From contig JAEWUC010000007.1 in assembly GCA_023397505.1 (NCBI GenBank), positions 248,001 to 312,000 on the forward strand: a stretch of 64,000 nucleotides of DNA, read 5' to 3'. The position numbers and the translations under genes are program-made. The DNA comes from Bacteroidota bacterium. GTDB lineage: Bacteria > Bacteroidota > Ignavibacteria > Ignavibacteriales > Melioribacteraceae. The notes under the pieces were generated by a model. That model did not search any database. It was not told where the DNA came from and saw nothing but the letters and a program-made list of their open reading frames with translations. Positions 34,929-44,326 of the stretch are shown here, piece after piece; position 1 is the first letter of the stretch; the number at the start of each line of letters is the position of its first letter.

Positions 34929-36860
34929 ATGAAAAAACTATTATTTATTTATTTCGCAATGATTTCTTTAGCATTTGCTCAACAAGTCCCTTTCAGCCGC
35001 GGCGTTAATGTCACAAACTGGTTTCAAGTTAACGGCGCAAAGCAAATTCATTTTACCAAATACACTAAAAATGATTTTGAGCAATTAAAAAGTTTGGGAG
35101 TTGATGTTTTTCGACTTCCAATCAATTTGCATTTCATGACGAACGGCTCGCCAAGTTATACTCTCGATCCGTTGTTTCTTTATTTCCTCGATCAGGTTAT
35201 TGATTGGACTGAAGAGTTGAACATTCATTTGATTATAGATAACCACACCTTCGATGTAAATACAAACACCGATGTTAACATTGATAAAGTATTAATCCCG
35301 GTTTGGAAACAAATGGCGGAACACTTTAAAAACAGATCAAATAAAATTTACTATGAAATTTTAAATGAGCCGCATGGAATTACCGATGCGAGATGGAATC
35401 AAATTCAACAAGCCGTCGTCGATTCGATTAGAACAATCGATACTACTCACACGATAATTGTCGGACCTGCAGATTGGAACAGTTATAGTAAATTATCAGC
35501 GATGCCGGTGTACAAAGACAAAAATCTTATTTACACTTTTCATTTTTATGATCCATTCATTTTTACACATCAAGGCGCAAGTTGGTCTGGAATGGCACCT
35601 TTGGCGGGAGTGCCGTTTCCATACGATGCGGCAAGAATGCCTGCTTATCCAACTGAATTAGATGCCACGGCTTCTTGGGTAAAAAATGAATTGTTGTACA
35701 ATTACAAAAACAATGGCACTGTTGCTAAAGTGCAAAGCCAATTAAACGTTGCAATTAATTTTTCGAAAGCACGCAACGTACCGGTTTTTTGCGGAGAGTT
35801 TGGCGTGTATATTCCAAACAGTCCCGAAACTGATAGGATTTATTGGTATGAAGAGGTTCGGAAATATTTAGAACAAAATAATGTAGCTTGGACAATCTGG
35901 GATTACCGAGGCGGATTTGGATTGTTCGAAAAAAACAGTCAAGAATTGTTTGATCACGATTTAAATGTGCCTTTGTTAGAAGCGTTGGGGTTTAATGTTC
36001 TGCCGCAATCGGATTTTACAATTACGCCGGATACAAAATGGTTTAGTCTGTATTCCGATTTCATCGGTGAGAAAATCGAAAATGCCAGCGGCAGCGCCGG
36101 TACTTTGGATTATTATAATGAAGATAATCCGCAAAGCGGCAAGTATTCTATTTATTGGCACGGTGCAAATAGATACAACACTATTTCATTTGATTTTAGA
36201 CCCGATAAAGATTTATCAGTTTTGAAAAATGAAGATTATGTTTTTGATTGCATGGTTAAATGTAATATACCAAATACGAGCTTTGATATTAGATTTATTG
36301 ATTCAAAAACCGGCACAGAAGATCATCCGTGGCGTTTGGGATTCAAAGTTAACAAAATGGTTTTCGATAATACCTGGCAAAATCTTAGAATTCCTCTTAA
36401 AGATATGTATGAATTCGGATCGTGGGATAATAATCAATGGTATAATGAAGCCGGATTGTTCGATTGGAATAGTATTGACTGTTTTGAAATTGTTGCGGAA
36501 GATTCTAATCTTGTTGAAACTAAACTGTGGTTCGATGAAATAAAAATATTCAATCCAAACATTTCTGGTATTGAATCTGATCTTATTCCATCCTCATATA
36601 GTTTATCGCAGAATTATCCCAACCCGTTTAATCCTGAAACAGTGATTAATTACAGTTTGCCAACCGCAGGTCATGTTTCATTAAAAGTTTATGATGTGCT
36701 TGGAAGGGAAGTCGCAACATTGGTTGATAAATTCCAACAGCCGGGCAATTACAAATCTCAATTTTCAACTTATAACTTTCAGCTTACCAGCGGGGTATAT
36801 TTTTATAGACTTAGAGCCGGAAATTTCTTAAGCACTAAGAAACTTATACTTCTCAAATAG
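34929..36860 (+). CDS. Secreted GH5 enzyme with carbohydrate-binding-like module and type IX-like sorting tail
   Basis: The ATG at 34929 starts a signal peptide (MKKLLFIYFAMISLAFAQQ). A TTG seven codons upstream is possible but not signal-like. Residues 22-355 are a GH5 barrel: acid/base Glu147 in YEILNEPHG and nucleophile Glu290 in VFCGEFGVY. Residues about 365-550 form a jelly-roll-like region (SGKYSIYWHGANRYNTISFD, WFDEIKIF) that resembles a carbohydrate-binding module. The last 80 residues are the sorting domain (QNYPNPFNPETVINYSLP, GVYFYRLRAG), so the enzyme should be exported by a type IX-like system and sit on the cell surface. It likely acts on insoluble beta-glucan or mannan. Confidence 0.9.
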   Translation: MKKLLFIYFAMISLAFAQQVPFSRGVNVTNWFQVNGAKQIHFTKYTKNDFEQLKSLGVDVFRLPINLHFMTNGSPSYTLDPLFLYFLDQVIDWTEELNIHLIIDNHTFDVNTNTDVNIDKVLIPVWKQMAEHFKNRSNKIYYEILNEPHGITDARWNQIQQAVVDSIRTIDTTHTIIVGPADWNSYSKLSAMPVYKDKNLIYTFHFYDPFIFTHQGASWSGMAPLAGVPFPYDAARMPAYPTELDATASWVKNELLYNYKNNGTVAKVQSQLNVAINFSKARNVPVFCGEFGVYIPNSPETDRIYWYEEVRKYLEQNNVAWTIWDYRGGFGLFEKNSQELFDHDLNVPLLEALGFNVLPQSDFTITPDTKWFSLYSDFIGEKIENASGSAGTLDYYNEDNPQSGKYSIYWHGANRYNTISFDFRPDKDLSVLKNEDYVFDCMVKCNIPNTSFDIRFIDSKTGTEDHPWRLGFKVNKMVFDNTWQNLRIPLKDMYEFGSWDNNQWYNEAGLFDWNSIDCFEIVAEDSNLVETKLWFDEIKIFNPNISGIESDLIPSSYSLSQNYPNPFNPETVINYSLPTAGHVSLKVYDVLGREVATLVDKFQQPGNYKSQFSTYNFQLTSGVYFYRLRAGNFLSTKKLILLK

Positions 36861-37037
36861 CAGAAAATTATAGAATGTGCTCGCAGAAACATTTTTACCA
36901 TTCAATTTAACGGACAAACAAATCAATTATATTATTCTAGAAATTCCTCCATCTTACAATTAACGGCTGCTGCTTCACATTCGGCAGTAGGGTTTTCTCA
37001 ATCTCAATTGTATTATGTATTAGAAAAAGGGAGTACA

Positions 37038-38087
37038 ATGAGAAAACGTAATTATATAGATATTTGCATTAAAGCAATTATAAATCAGGCAAGTAATGAA
37101 GAGAAAGAAATACTTGATAAATGGCTTAAAGAATCCTCAAAAAATCAAGAAGAATTTGACGCCGTAAAAAAAATATGGCTTTGTAATTCACCGAAACAAG
37201 TGGCTGGTTTACCTGATACCGAATACGATTGGATCGTATTGAATAAAAAATTAAGAATCCTGGATTTTAAATCGGGAACAAGAAAACCATTAAACAAAGA
37301 ATTTGTTACTTCACAAAATCATTTGATAACGCATGAATATCGTGTGGCGCTAAGTTTGTTCTTGGCAGTATTTGTTTTATCAGTTTTATCTATACTTTAT
37401 TTTAACAATAGAATAGATCAAAACGTAAAAATAATGACTGTTACTACAGCAAATATTGAAAATAAAAGATTTGAATTGCCCGACGGTTCAAATGTAATTC
37501 TTAACTGCGGCAGCACAATCGAATTTAACGAAAGATTCGGAGAAGAAAACCGAAATATTAAGTTAAGTGGGGAAGCTTATTTTTCGGTTACAAAAAATTC
37601 GATTCCATTTATTGTTGCTACTGAAAACGCACGAGTGAAAGTTCTCGGCACAAAGTTTAATGTATGGGCAAGAAATAATAGTACTCGTGTAATTGTAAAG
37701 GAAGGGAAAGTAAATTTCGCAGCGTATAATGACAACAATAAAGCTGTTATGCTGGTGAGAAATCAAATGAGTATTGTTGAGGAAAATTCATCTCCATTAA
37801 TTCCTAAAGAAGTAATAGAAAAAAATATTTTGGGTTGGATTGAGGGGAAATTAGTATTTCACCACACACCGTTAAATGAAGCATTGGATGAACTCGAAAG
37901 ATATTATGATATCAACATTGAGTCGGAAATTCCTAAAGATCAATCTCCAACGATTACCGGAACATTTAACAAAATAAATGCTGATAGTATTGTTCAAATG
38001 ATTTGTTTGACATTAGATATTCAATATGAAAATCAAAACGGAAAGTATTTGATAAAGAGTAAGAATGATTTAGACAATCATAAATAA
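37038..38087 (+). CDS. FecR-family anti-sigma factor without adjacent sigma gene
   Basis: The ATG at 37038 has GGGAG before it. A start ten codons earlier is weaker. The 349-residue protein has a cytoplasmic N-terminus that should bind an ECF sigma factor (ASNEEKEILDKWLKESSKNQ), one membrane helix near 105-127, a periplasmic FecR domain (FELPDGSNVILNCGSTIEFN, then RVKVLGTKFNVWA) and a C-terminal DUF4974 domain (LNEALDELERYYDINIE). Such proteins hold an ECF factor until a TonB-dependent receptor signals. No ECF gene stands next to it. The nearest is at 47065, next to a second FecR. A TonB-domain lipoprotein gene follows by 17 bases. Confidence 0.88.
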   Translation: MRKRNYIDICIKAIINQASNEEKEILDKWLKESSKNQEEFDAVKKIWLCNSPKQVAGLPDTEYDWIVLNKKLRILDFKSGTRKPLNKEFVTSQNHLITHEYRVALSLFLAVFVLSVLSILYFNNRIDQNVKIMTVTTANIENKRFELPDGSNVILNCGSTIEFNERFGEENRNIKLSGEAYFSVTKNSIPFIVATENARVKVLGTKFNVWARNNSTRVIVKEGKVNFAAYNDNNKAVMLVRNQMSIVEENSSPLIPKEVIEKNILGWIEGKLVFHHTPLNEALDELERYYDINIESEIPKDQSPTITGTFNKINADSIVQMICLTLDIQYENQNGKYLIKSKNDLDNHK

Positions 38088-38104
38088 CTCAAAAGGGGGT
38101 AACT

Positions 38105-38920
38105 ATGAAACTGAAAAATGTAACTATCGTTATTTTGTTGTTGCTAATTGCAGCATCGTGCGGGCATAATATTGAAAAAATATCCGAAAACAATTTCGCA
38201 CCGCCTTCGGTAAAAATCCAGCCAAGATTTTTATATCCGAAAGTTGCGCAGGAAAACGGCTATACAGGAACGGCTAAAATTATTTTTACTGTTATGAATA
38301 ACGGTTCGGTTGATAAAGTATCCGTTGAAAAATCAACCGGGTACAAAATATTGGATAACGCCGCTATAGATTATTGCAGACAAATTGTTTTTAATCCCGC
38401 TGAAAGAAACGGTAAACAGGTATCATGCAGAATAATCTGGGACATTAATTTTAATATTTCGGATGTAAACTCTGAAGCAAATTCCTATCTTTTAGAAATT
38501 GAGCGTCTTTACAGAGATATGAATTATTCTGGAACAGAAAACGAAAAAAGATATGCTCAAAAACAGATTTTAAAATTGCATGACGAATTTATTAATAACA
38601 TGAAAGATGCTCTCAGTTTTAATCTTGTTCTTAGAAAAACTCTTTCTCCAAATATTGTTGATGAATGGAAAGATGTTTGGGATTCATGGCCATTGTCATT
38701 TTTATTATATCATGATTTTCTGATAAGATTTAACGATTATGACAGCATCGCTGATGTTAAAATGAAGATGAACCAGGCATTAAATTTCGATATAAAATAT
38801 ATCGAAAACACAGCATCAAATGACTTGGAATCGCAAAAACAAAAGGAAATAATCCTTTCAAAAATAAATGAGTTTATTGCTAGGAAATATCCGGAAATAC
38901 AACTCAAAAAAAATATTTAA
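38105..38920 (+). CDS. Lipoprotein with TonB C-terminal domain
   Basis: The signal peptide ends in LLLIAASC, a good lipobox, so the mature protein is lipid-anchored from about residue 20. Residues about 40-120 are a TonB C-terminal domain (YPKVAQENGYTGTAKIIFTV, GSVDKVSVEKSTGYKILDNA). The remaining 145 residues are helical and of no family I know. Classical TonB proteins have a transmembrane helix that contacts ExbB/ExbD and a proline-rich linker. Both are missing here, so it may not energise transport. Because it directly follows a FecR gene, it could relay receptor contact to FecR (inference). Confidence 0.78.
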   Translation: MKLKNVTIVILLLLIAASCGHNIEKISENNFAPPSVKIQPRFLYPKVAQENGYTGTAKIIFTVMNNGSVDKVSVEKSTGYKILDNAAIDYCRQIVFNPAERNGKQVSCRIIWDINFNISDVNSEANSYLLEIERLYRDMNYSGTENEKRYAQKQILKLHDEFINNMKDALSFNLVLRKTLSPNIVDEWKDVWDSWPLSFLLYHDFLIRFNDYDSIADVKMKMNQALNFDIKYIENTASNDLESQKQKEIILSKINEFIARKYPEIQLKKNI

Positions 38921-38957
38921 CCTCATCTCCTTAGTTAGTTAATTCCAGTCTCCATTG

Positions 38958-38985
38958 AACGGCATCTAATAGTGCCGTTCTTTTT
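38958..38985 (+). terminator. Rho-independent terminator after FecR-TonB lipoprotein pair
   Basis: A seven-base stem AACGGCA/TGCCGTT with an eight-base loop is followed by C and five T. It closes the two-gene FecR/TonB-domain unit. Confidence 0.82.
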
Positions 38986-39433
38986 AATATGCTTTTCAAC
39001 GATTAGTCCTTAATGATTATCAAAATATCATTTTACTATATAACTAACTAAAGTAAACATTCCTTCATTTGTTATTTCTAAACCATTTCGATGCTCAAAG
39101 TTTTTTCAATTATGGATAGGAAATTTTTGGCCTAAATATTGAACTTTGTTATTTGTTCGGCTTAATAAACCGGATTATCATGAATCAATAATTACCTTAT
39201 TGTAGAAAATAAGTCGATATTAACAAGCGACTACTAATCAATCGAATATTATTGTCGAAAGGAATTTTATTAAAAGTATAATTTTTATCAAATAAATAAA
39301 GAACTATGGTTGTTGTCTAAAATCTTTAAGCAAGTTACAATTTATGAATACGAAATATTATCCAAAGATAAAGCAACGGAAATAATTTATGCGAAAGTAT
39401 GACTATACCATTAGAAATTCTTAAGAGAACTCT
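38986..39433. other. 448-base intergenic region upstream of the epimerase gene
   Basis: No open frame of coding character, tRNA or clear repeat was seen. The sequence is A/T-rich. The stretch just before the next gene has AAGAGAAC, a plausible ribosome site. The promoter of the epimerase gene is expected here, but no boxes can be named with confidence. Confidence 0.4.
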
Positions 39434-40807
39434 ATGCAAATGAATAATAAGATAATTCTTTTGACTCTTTTTCTTATAGTATTGGTTTCTACCTATCATT
39501 GTCAAAAAATCGACGAAAAAGGAGATAAAAAAAATAAAACTGTGATTGTAACCGATATTGAAACTATCAAAAACGAATTAAAGCAAGTTCTTTCGTATGA
39601 TTTTGAGCTTTGGTACCCTCTAACGATTGATTCGGTTTATGGCGGATTTTTCAGCGATGTAAATTATAAATGGGAATTACATGGCCGTCAGGATAAAATG
39701 ATTGTGACGCAGGCGCGACACGTCTGGTCAAATTCTAATGCCGCAGTGTTTTTCACTGCAAATAAAGAATATCTCGACGTTGCAGAACACGGATTCCAAT
39801 TTCTCAAAAACACTATGTTGGATAAGGAATTCGGTGGATTTTTTAACCTTACAACTCGCGAGGGTAAAGTAATACCTGAAGGACGTGAAATAATTAAGCA
39901 CGCTTACGGTAATTCTTTTGCGCTATACGGGTTAGCTGCATATTATAAATCATCGCATAAAAAAGAAGCTCTTGATTTGGCAATTAAAACTTTTGAGTGG
40001 TTTGAAAAATACAGCTATGATTCTGAACTCGGCGGGTACTTCCAATTTATTTCTAAAGATGGAAAAGCATTCAAAGACGGCTATATGGGTACACCGCCTA
40101 AAGATCAAAACACAATGATTCACATTCTGGAAAGTTTTACAGAACTATATAAAGTGTGGCCAGACAAATTGTTAAAGGATAGGTTGAAATCAGTTCTTCA
40201 AATAATTCGTGATAAACTTGTTACGCCAAAAGGATATGTGAATTTGTTTTTTCAAAATGATTGGACTCCGATTATTAAAAGTAACCAAGAACAGAATTAT
40301 GAATTTGATCATGTATCATTCGGTCATGATGTTGAAATTGCATTTTTAATGCTTGAGGCTTCCGAAGTTCTCGGGATAGAAAATGATTCTCTTACTTTGC
40401 GTATTGCTAAAAAATTAGTTGATCATTCAATAAAAAACGGATTTGATTTCGAACGTGGCGGCTTATTCGATAGAGGATATTATATGCCAGGCGATGAGAA
40501 TGTTACTATAATAAAAAATACAAAGGAGTGGTGGGCACAAGCCGAAGCACTCAATTCGTTTTTATTAATGTCCAAATTATTTCCGAATGATGAAATTGAC
40601 TATTTGCAAAAATTCTATTTGCAATGGGATTACATTAAAAAATATTTGATTGATCATAAATACGGCGGCTGGTTTTGGGGAGGAATTGATATAGAACCAG
40701 AACAAAGTATGAGTAATAAAGCATCTATTTGGAAAGGAAATTATCATACATCCAGAGCTATAATAAATTGTTTAATGATGTTGTCAAATGATTGTAACAA
40801 GCATTAG
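39434..40807 (+). CDS. Exported AGE-family epimerase (cellobiose/mannobiose 2-epimerase type)
   Basis: This 457-residue protein is an (alpha/alpha)6 barrel of the N-acylglucosamine 2-epimerase family. Motifs include RQDKMIVTQARHVWSN, HAYGNSFALYGLAAYY, SFGHDVEIAFLMLEA, KEWWAQAEALNSFL and YHTSRA. The conserved histidines in these motifs are the catalytic pair in cellobiose 2-epimerases, which turn cellobiose or mannobiose into the epimer at the reducing end. An N-terminal hydrophobic stretch (IILLTLFLIVLVSTYHC) indicates export. The cysteine at 23 lacks a standard lipobox. Family members are usually cytoplasmic and start at the segment corresponding to residue 45 here. Its place among GH5, GH9 and GH26 genes supports a role in glucan or glucomannan use. 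Confidence 0.85.
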   Translation: MQMNNKIILLTLFLIVLVSTYHCQKIDEKGDKKNKTVIVTDIETIKNELKQVLSYDFELWYPLTIDSVYGGFFSDVNYKWELHGRQDKMIVTQARHVWSNSNAAVFFTANKEYLDVAEHGFQFLKNTMLDKEFGGFFNLTTREGKVIPEGREIIKHAYGNSFALYGLAAYYKSSHKKEALDLAIKTFEWFEKYSYDSELGGYFQFISKDGKAFKDGYMGTPPKDQNTMIHILESFTELYKVWPDKLLKDRLKSVLQIIRDKLVTPKGYVNLFFQNDWTPIIKSNQEQNYEFDHVSFGHDVEIAFLMLEASEVLGIENDSLTLRIAKKLVDHSIKNGFDFERGGLFDRGYYMPGDENVTIIKNTKEWWAQAEALNSFLLMSKLFPNDEIDYLQKFYLQWDYIKKYLIDHKYGGWFWGGIDIEPEQSMSNKASIWKGNYHTSRAIINCLMMLSNDCNKH

Positions 40808-41221
40808 AATTAATAGATCCAGATACCTACTAATTACCTTTTTATTTATGAATAAACCACGAATTCTTGAATCAATTCCGTTTTTATTATTAACATAAAT
40901 TTTTATTAAAATAATAATTATAGGATGAATTCATTCTATGGAATGTTTTGATTTAATGTTGTTTTAATCATAGTCTTAATGGCATCATTTTTGAAAATTA
41001 TCGATGTTCAAGTGTTTTATTGACTGTCAAATTTGAGGGATACTAAGACTAAATTAATGTGATATAGAATGAAACTGATTATATGAAAAATATTTTTCCA
41101 TTGTAAGATTTATGGGACATTATATTTTTTTACTGGTATTGAATTTTGTTACAATATTCAAAAAGCATTATTAAAAAACTCGTTCGTTCTAATAATAAAA
41201 GTATCTCCTGGGAGGAGGGCC
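40808..41221. other. 414-base regulatory region upstream of the TonB-dependent receptor
   Basis: No gene is supported. The region is A/T-rich, contains the palindrome at 40920 and ends in a very strong ribosome site (GGGAGGAGG) just ahead of the receptor start. An ECF-type promoter used by the local sigma factor could lie here, but I could not identify one. Confidence 0.45.
40920..40939. promoter_or_regulatory. 20-base near-perfect palindrome, possible operator
   Basis: ATAGGATGAATTCATTCTAT is self-complementary in 9 of 10 positions per arm around GAATTC. It lies about 280 bases before the receptor gene and could bind a dimeric regulator. Function is inferred only. Confidence 0.35.
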
Positions 41222-44209
41222 ATGTTAATAATATACAATATTAAAAGTAAACTCACCTTTGCTTTAATAATTCTTTTTGTATTTACAATCAAAAACAATT
41301 TTGCACAAAGTTCAGGTTCAATTAGAGGGTACATTTACGAAAAAGAAACCGGTGAGCCATTAACAGGCGCGAATGTACTTTTAGCAAATACAAGTCTTGG
41401 CGCAGCATCAGATTTAGATGGCAGATTTATAATTAGAAGCGCACCTGCCGGTTCTTATAAACTTTTAGTTTCGTATATCGGATATAATTCAGTTTCACTT
41501 GATATTACGATACAAGTTAATAAGACGGTAGAACAAGACGTTTATCTTGCAGCAAAAACAATTACCGGCGAAACTATTACAATTACCGCTCAAGCAGAAG
41601 GACAATTATCTGCTATTAACCAACAATTATCATCGAATACGATTTCTAATATAGTTTCAAAAGCAAGAATAAAAGAATTGCCCGATGTTAATGCCGCTGA
41701 ATCAATCGGACGACTACCAGGTGTTTCATTACAAAGATATGGAGGTGAAGCAACCAAAGTCGAAGTGCGCGGTCTCGATCCAAAATATAGTCTCATTACT
41801 GTAAATGGTGTTGAGCTTCCTGCTACAAGCTCTATGGATAGAAGTGTTGATTTATCTCTTGTTTCATCTAATATGCTCGATGGAATTACTCTTAAAAAAT
41901 CAACAACGCCGGATATGGATGCAGATGTTATTGGAGGTACCATTGATTTGAAATTAAGAGAAGCTACACAAGGTTTTCAAGTTAGCCTTTCAGCTCAAGG
42001 CGGTTATAATGCTCTTCAAAAGTATTACGGTAATTATAGTTTTACAGGAAATGTTAGTAACAGGTTTTTTGACAACCAACTAGGTGTTATTATCAATATA
42101 AATGTTGATAATTATGACCGGAGTGCAGATAAGTTGAATGTTAATTGGGTGAATTATGGAAGAGGAGGGGCGGTTCCGGATACTATTTCCATTGGCCAGT
42201 TAACTATGAGGGAAGAGAAAATTAATCGTAAAAGAGCAGGTGCAAGTATTTTATTAGATTATAACATACCAAATGGTAAAATAACTGCAAATGGCTTTTT
42301 TAATCAACTTAAAGAAAATGGTCTGTATCATGTAAATATAATTAATACTGCTACATTAGGTTATAGTACTAACAGACGTTTTTTCCAATTAGAAGAATAT
42401 AAAAGTACTACAAATGTATTTACAAGTGCTTTTGCAATTCAACAGGATTTTGATTGGATTCGTTATGATGCTAATGTCAGTAGGTCTGGTACACTAAATA
42501 GTAGTCCTGATCGTCGTGAATGGCAATTCAATCAAGAAAATGGTGCAATAGATGCGGCAAAGTATTATCCATTTATTAGCACACAGGATCTTGCAGAGAT
42601 TGCCTATGTGGATTCAAATAATGCTTTATTGGCTCAACTATACAGCACCAGTACAAGACTAATTGAAAATTCTACATCGGCGAAATTTAATGTCGAAATC
42701 CCTTTCCATTTAGGCGAACAAATCAGCGGATCAATCAAAGCAGGTGGTAAATTGCGTTTGATTGACCGGAGAAATGATGAAGGACGAAGCGGATACCAAG
42801 GATTACAATATGGCGGTGGAAGCAGTACACTAAACGTTGTATATAAATACCTTGATGATATACACCCGGAATGGAAAATAAAGGAAATAGTTACTCAAAA
42901 TGGTGGCTTGTCCATAGCTCCATTTTTATCAGATTACTCACGTTCTAATTTCCTAAATAATGAATATCCTCTAGGACCGGTTGCCGATTTATCTATCTTG
43001 AATAAAATGACAGATGAACTTCGTTTGGGACCATCCAATCTTTGGATCCCAAACGCCATACAAACTTATGGTAACGATTACAAAGGACTTGAGCGTTACA
43101 AAGCTCTTTATTTAATGAGTGAATTAAATTGGGGTGATTTTTTAACACTTATACCCGGTGTTAGATATGAAGATGAATATACTAGTTACGATGGACAAAG
43201 ATATAGACAAGTGCAATCAGGTCAAACTGCCGAACAACCACCTTCTGAATATGTTCGCCTTTCAAAAACAAGGAAGAATTATTTTTGGCTTCCAATGATT
43301 AATGTAATCATAAAGCCAACAAACTGGCTACAAGTAAAAATGGCTGGTACAAAAACTATTGCCCGCCCGGACTTTAGACAATACGCACCAATTTCTTATG
43401 TTGATGCTCAAAGCACACAAATAAATGCCACTAATTACGGATTGAAAACTTCCCAAGCTACAAATCTGGATATGTCAGTAGCCGTCTTCAATAATGATAT
43501 TGGTCTACTTTCGGCAAGTGCTTTTTATAAAAATATTAAGGACTTAATTTTTTACTCTAACTTTAAACTCGTAGGGGGTGTCGCACCGGATCCTAATTTG
43601 GATATACCAACGGGGTGGTACAAAGGTTCTTCTCCTCAAGTTAACACATTTAGAAATAATCCTAATCCTTCAAAATACTATGGTTTTGAAATTGAATGGC
43701 AAACACATTTCTGGTACTTACCATCAGTATTAAGTGGTTTGGTACTTAACATAAACTATACACGTATTAATTCAGAAATGAATTTACAATATGATAGTTT
43801 ACGTTCAGCCATATCAGGGTTTCCGCCAAGAACTTCATATTCTTTTGTACAAAGATCAATCAAAACTCGTATGCCAAATCAACCCAAATATGTTCTTAAT
43901 GTAACAATAGGTTACGATTATGAAGGATTCTCTGCTCGACTTTCGTACTTGTACCAGACGGATAAACTTACATCTATAGGATACGACGGTACTCTCCCAA
44001 CAACGCGGTTGAGTTCATATCAGGGTGCATATGGACGTTGGGATTTTACAGCTCAACAAAAAGTTACCAAACAATTGCAGGTGTATGCAAATTTTAACAA
44101 CCTAAATAGCAGGCGTGACCAAAACATTGTTGGTGCAATGACAAATTCTCCAAGTAGTATTGAGTATTACGGCTTCTCGATGGATTTAGGAATCAGGTTT
44201 AATTTATAA
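41222..44209 (+). CDS. TonB-dependent outer-membrane receptor with carboxypeptidase-like N-terminal domain
   Basis: This 995-residue protein has a signal peptide ending near NNFAQS (residue 29). Residues 33-115 are a CarbopepD_reg-like beta-sandwich (IRGYIYEKETGEPLTGANVL). Then comes the plug domain (about 140-245; SIGRLPGVSLQRYGGEATKV, VRGLDPKYSLITVNGVELP) and a beta-barrel ending in FSMDLGIRFNL, a terminal phenylalanine-rich strand with a final Leu. It should import a glycan or siderophore-like ligand. The context points to beta-glucan or mannan oligosaccharides. There is no STN signalling domain at its N-terminus and no SusD gene next to it. The ribosome site is very strong, suggesting high expression. 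Confidence 0.92.
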   Translation: MLIIYNIKSKLTFALIILFVFTIKNNFAQSSGSIRGYIYEKETGEPLTGANVLLANTSLGAASDLDGRFIIRSAPAGSYKLLVSYIGYNSVSLDITIQVNKTVEQDVYLAAKTITGETITITAQAEGQLSAINQQLSSNTISNIVSKARIKELPDVNAAESIGRLPGVSLQRYGGEATKVEVRGLDPKYSLITVNGVELPATSSMDRSVDLSLVSSNMLDGITLKKSTTPDMDADVIGGTIDLKLREATQGFQVSLSAQGGYNALQKYYGNYSFTGNVSNRFFDNQLGVIININVDNYDRSADKLNVNWVNYGRGGAVPDTISIGQLTMREEKINRKRAGASILLDYNIPNGKITANGFFNQLKENGLYHVNIINTATLGYSTNRRFFQLEEYKSTTNVFTSAFAIQQDFDWIRYDANVSRSGTLNSSPDRREWQFNQENGAIDAAKYYPFISTQDLAEIAYVDSNNALLAQLYSTSTRLIENSTSAKFNVEIPFHLGEQISGSIKAGGKLRLIDRRNDEGRSGYQGLQYGGGSSTLNVVYKYLDDIHPEWKIKEIVTQNGGLSIAPFLSDYSRSNFLNNEYPLGPVADLSILNKMTDELRLGPSNLWIPNAIQTYGNDYKGLERYKALYLMSELNWGDFLTLIPGVRYEDEYTSYDGQRYRQVQSGQTAEQPPSEYVRLSKTRKNYFWLPMINVIIKPTNWLQVKMAGTKTIARPDFRQYAPISYVDAQSTQINATNYGLKTSQATNLDMSVAVFNNDIGLLSASAFYKNIKDLIFYSNFKLVGGVAPDPNLDIPTGWYKGSSPQVNTFRNNPNPSKYYGFEIEWQTHFWYLPSVLSGLVLNINYTRINSEMNLQYDSLRSAISGFPPRTSYSFVQRSIKTRMPNQPKYVLNVTIGYDYEGFSARLSYLYQTDKLTSIGYDGTLPTTRLSSYQGAYGRWDFTAQQKVTKQLQVYANFNNLNSRRDQNIVGAMTNSPSSIEYYGFSMDLGIRFNL

Positions 44210-44326
44210 TTATAAAAATACATGAATGATTTAAACATTTGGAAAAGATAAAGTAATAATGTTTATGAAAAATACAATAGCGTCATTAATTAACAAACTA
44301 CTAATTAATTTATTGGAGAGCAATAT

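Noticed and set aside
38921..41221. tRNA or structured RNA in the long A/T-rich intergenic regions
   Set aside because: No cloverleaf, TTCGANNC-type arm or conserved riboswitch core was found by eye.
41590..41943. 117-codon minus-strand open frame
   Set aside because: Antisense shadow of the TonB-dependent receptor.
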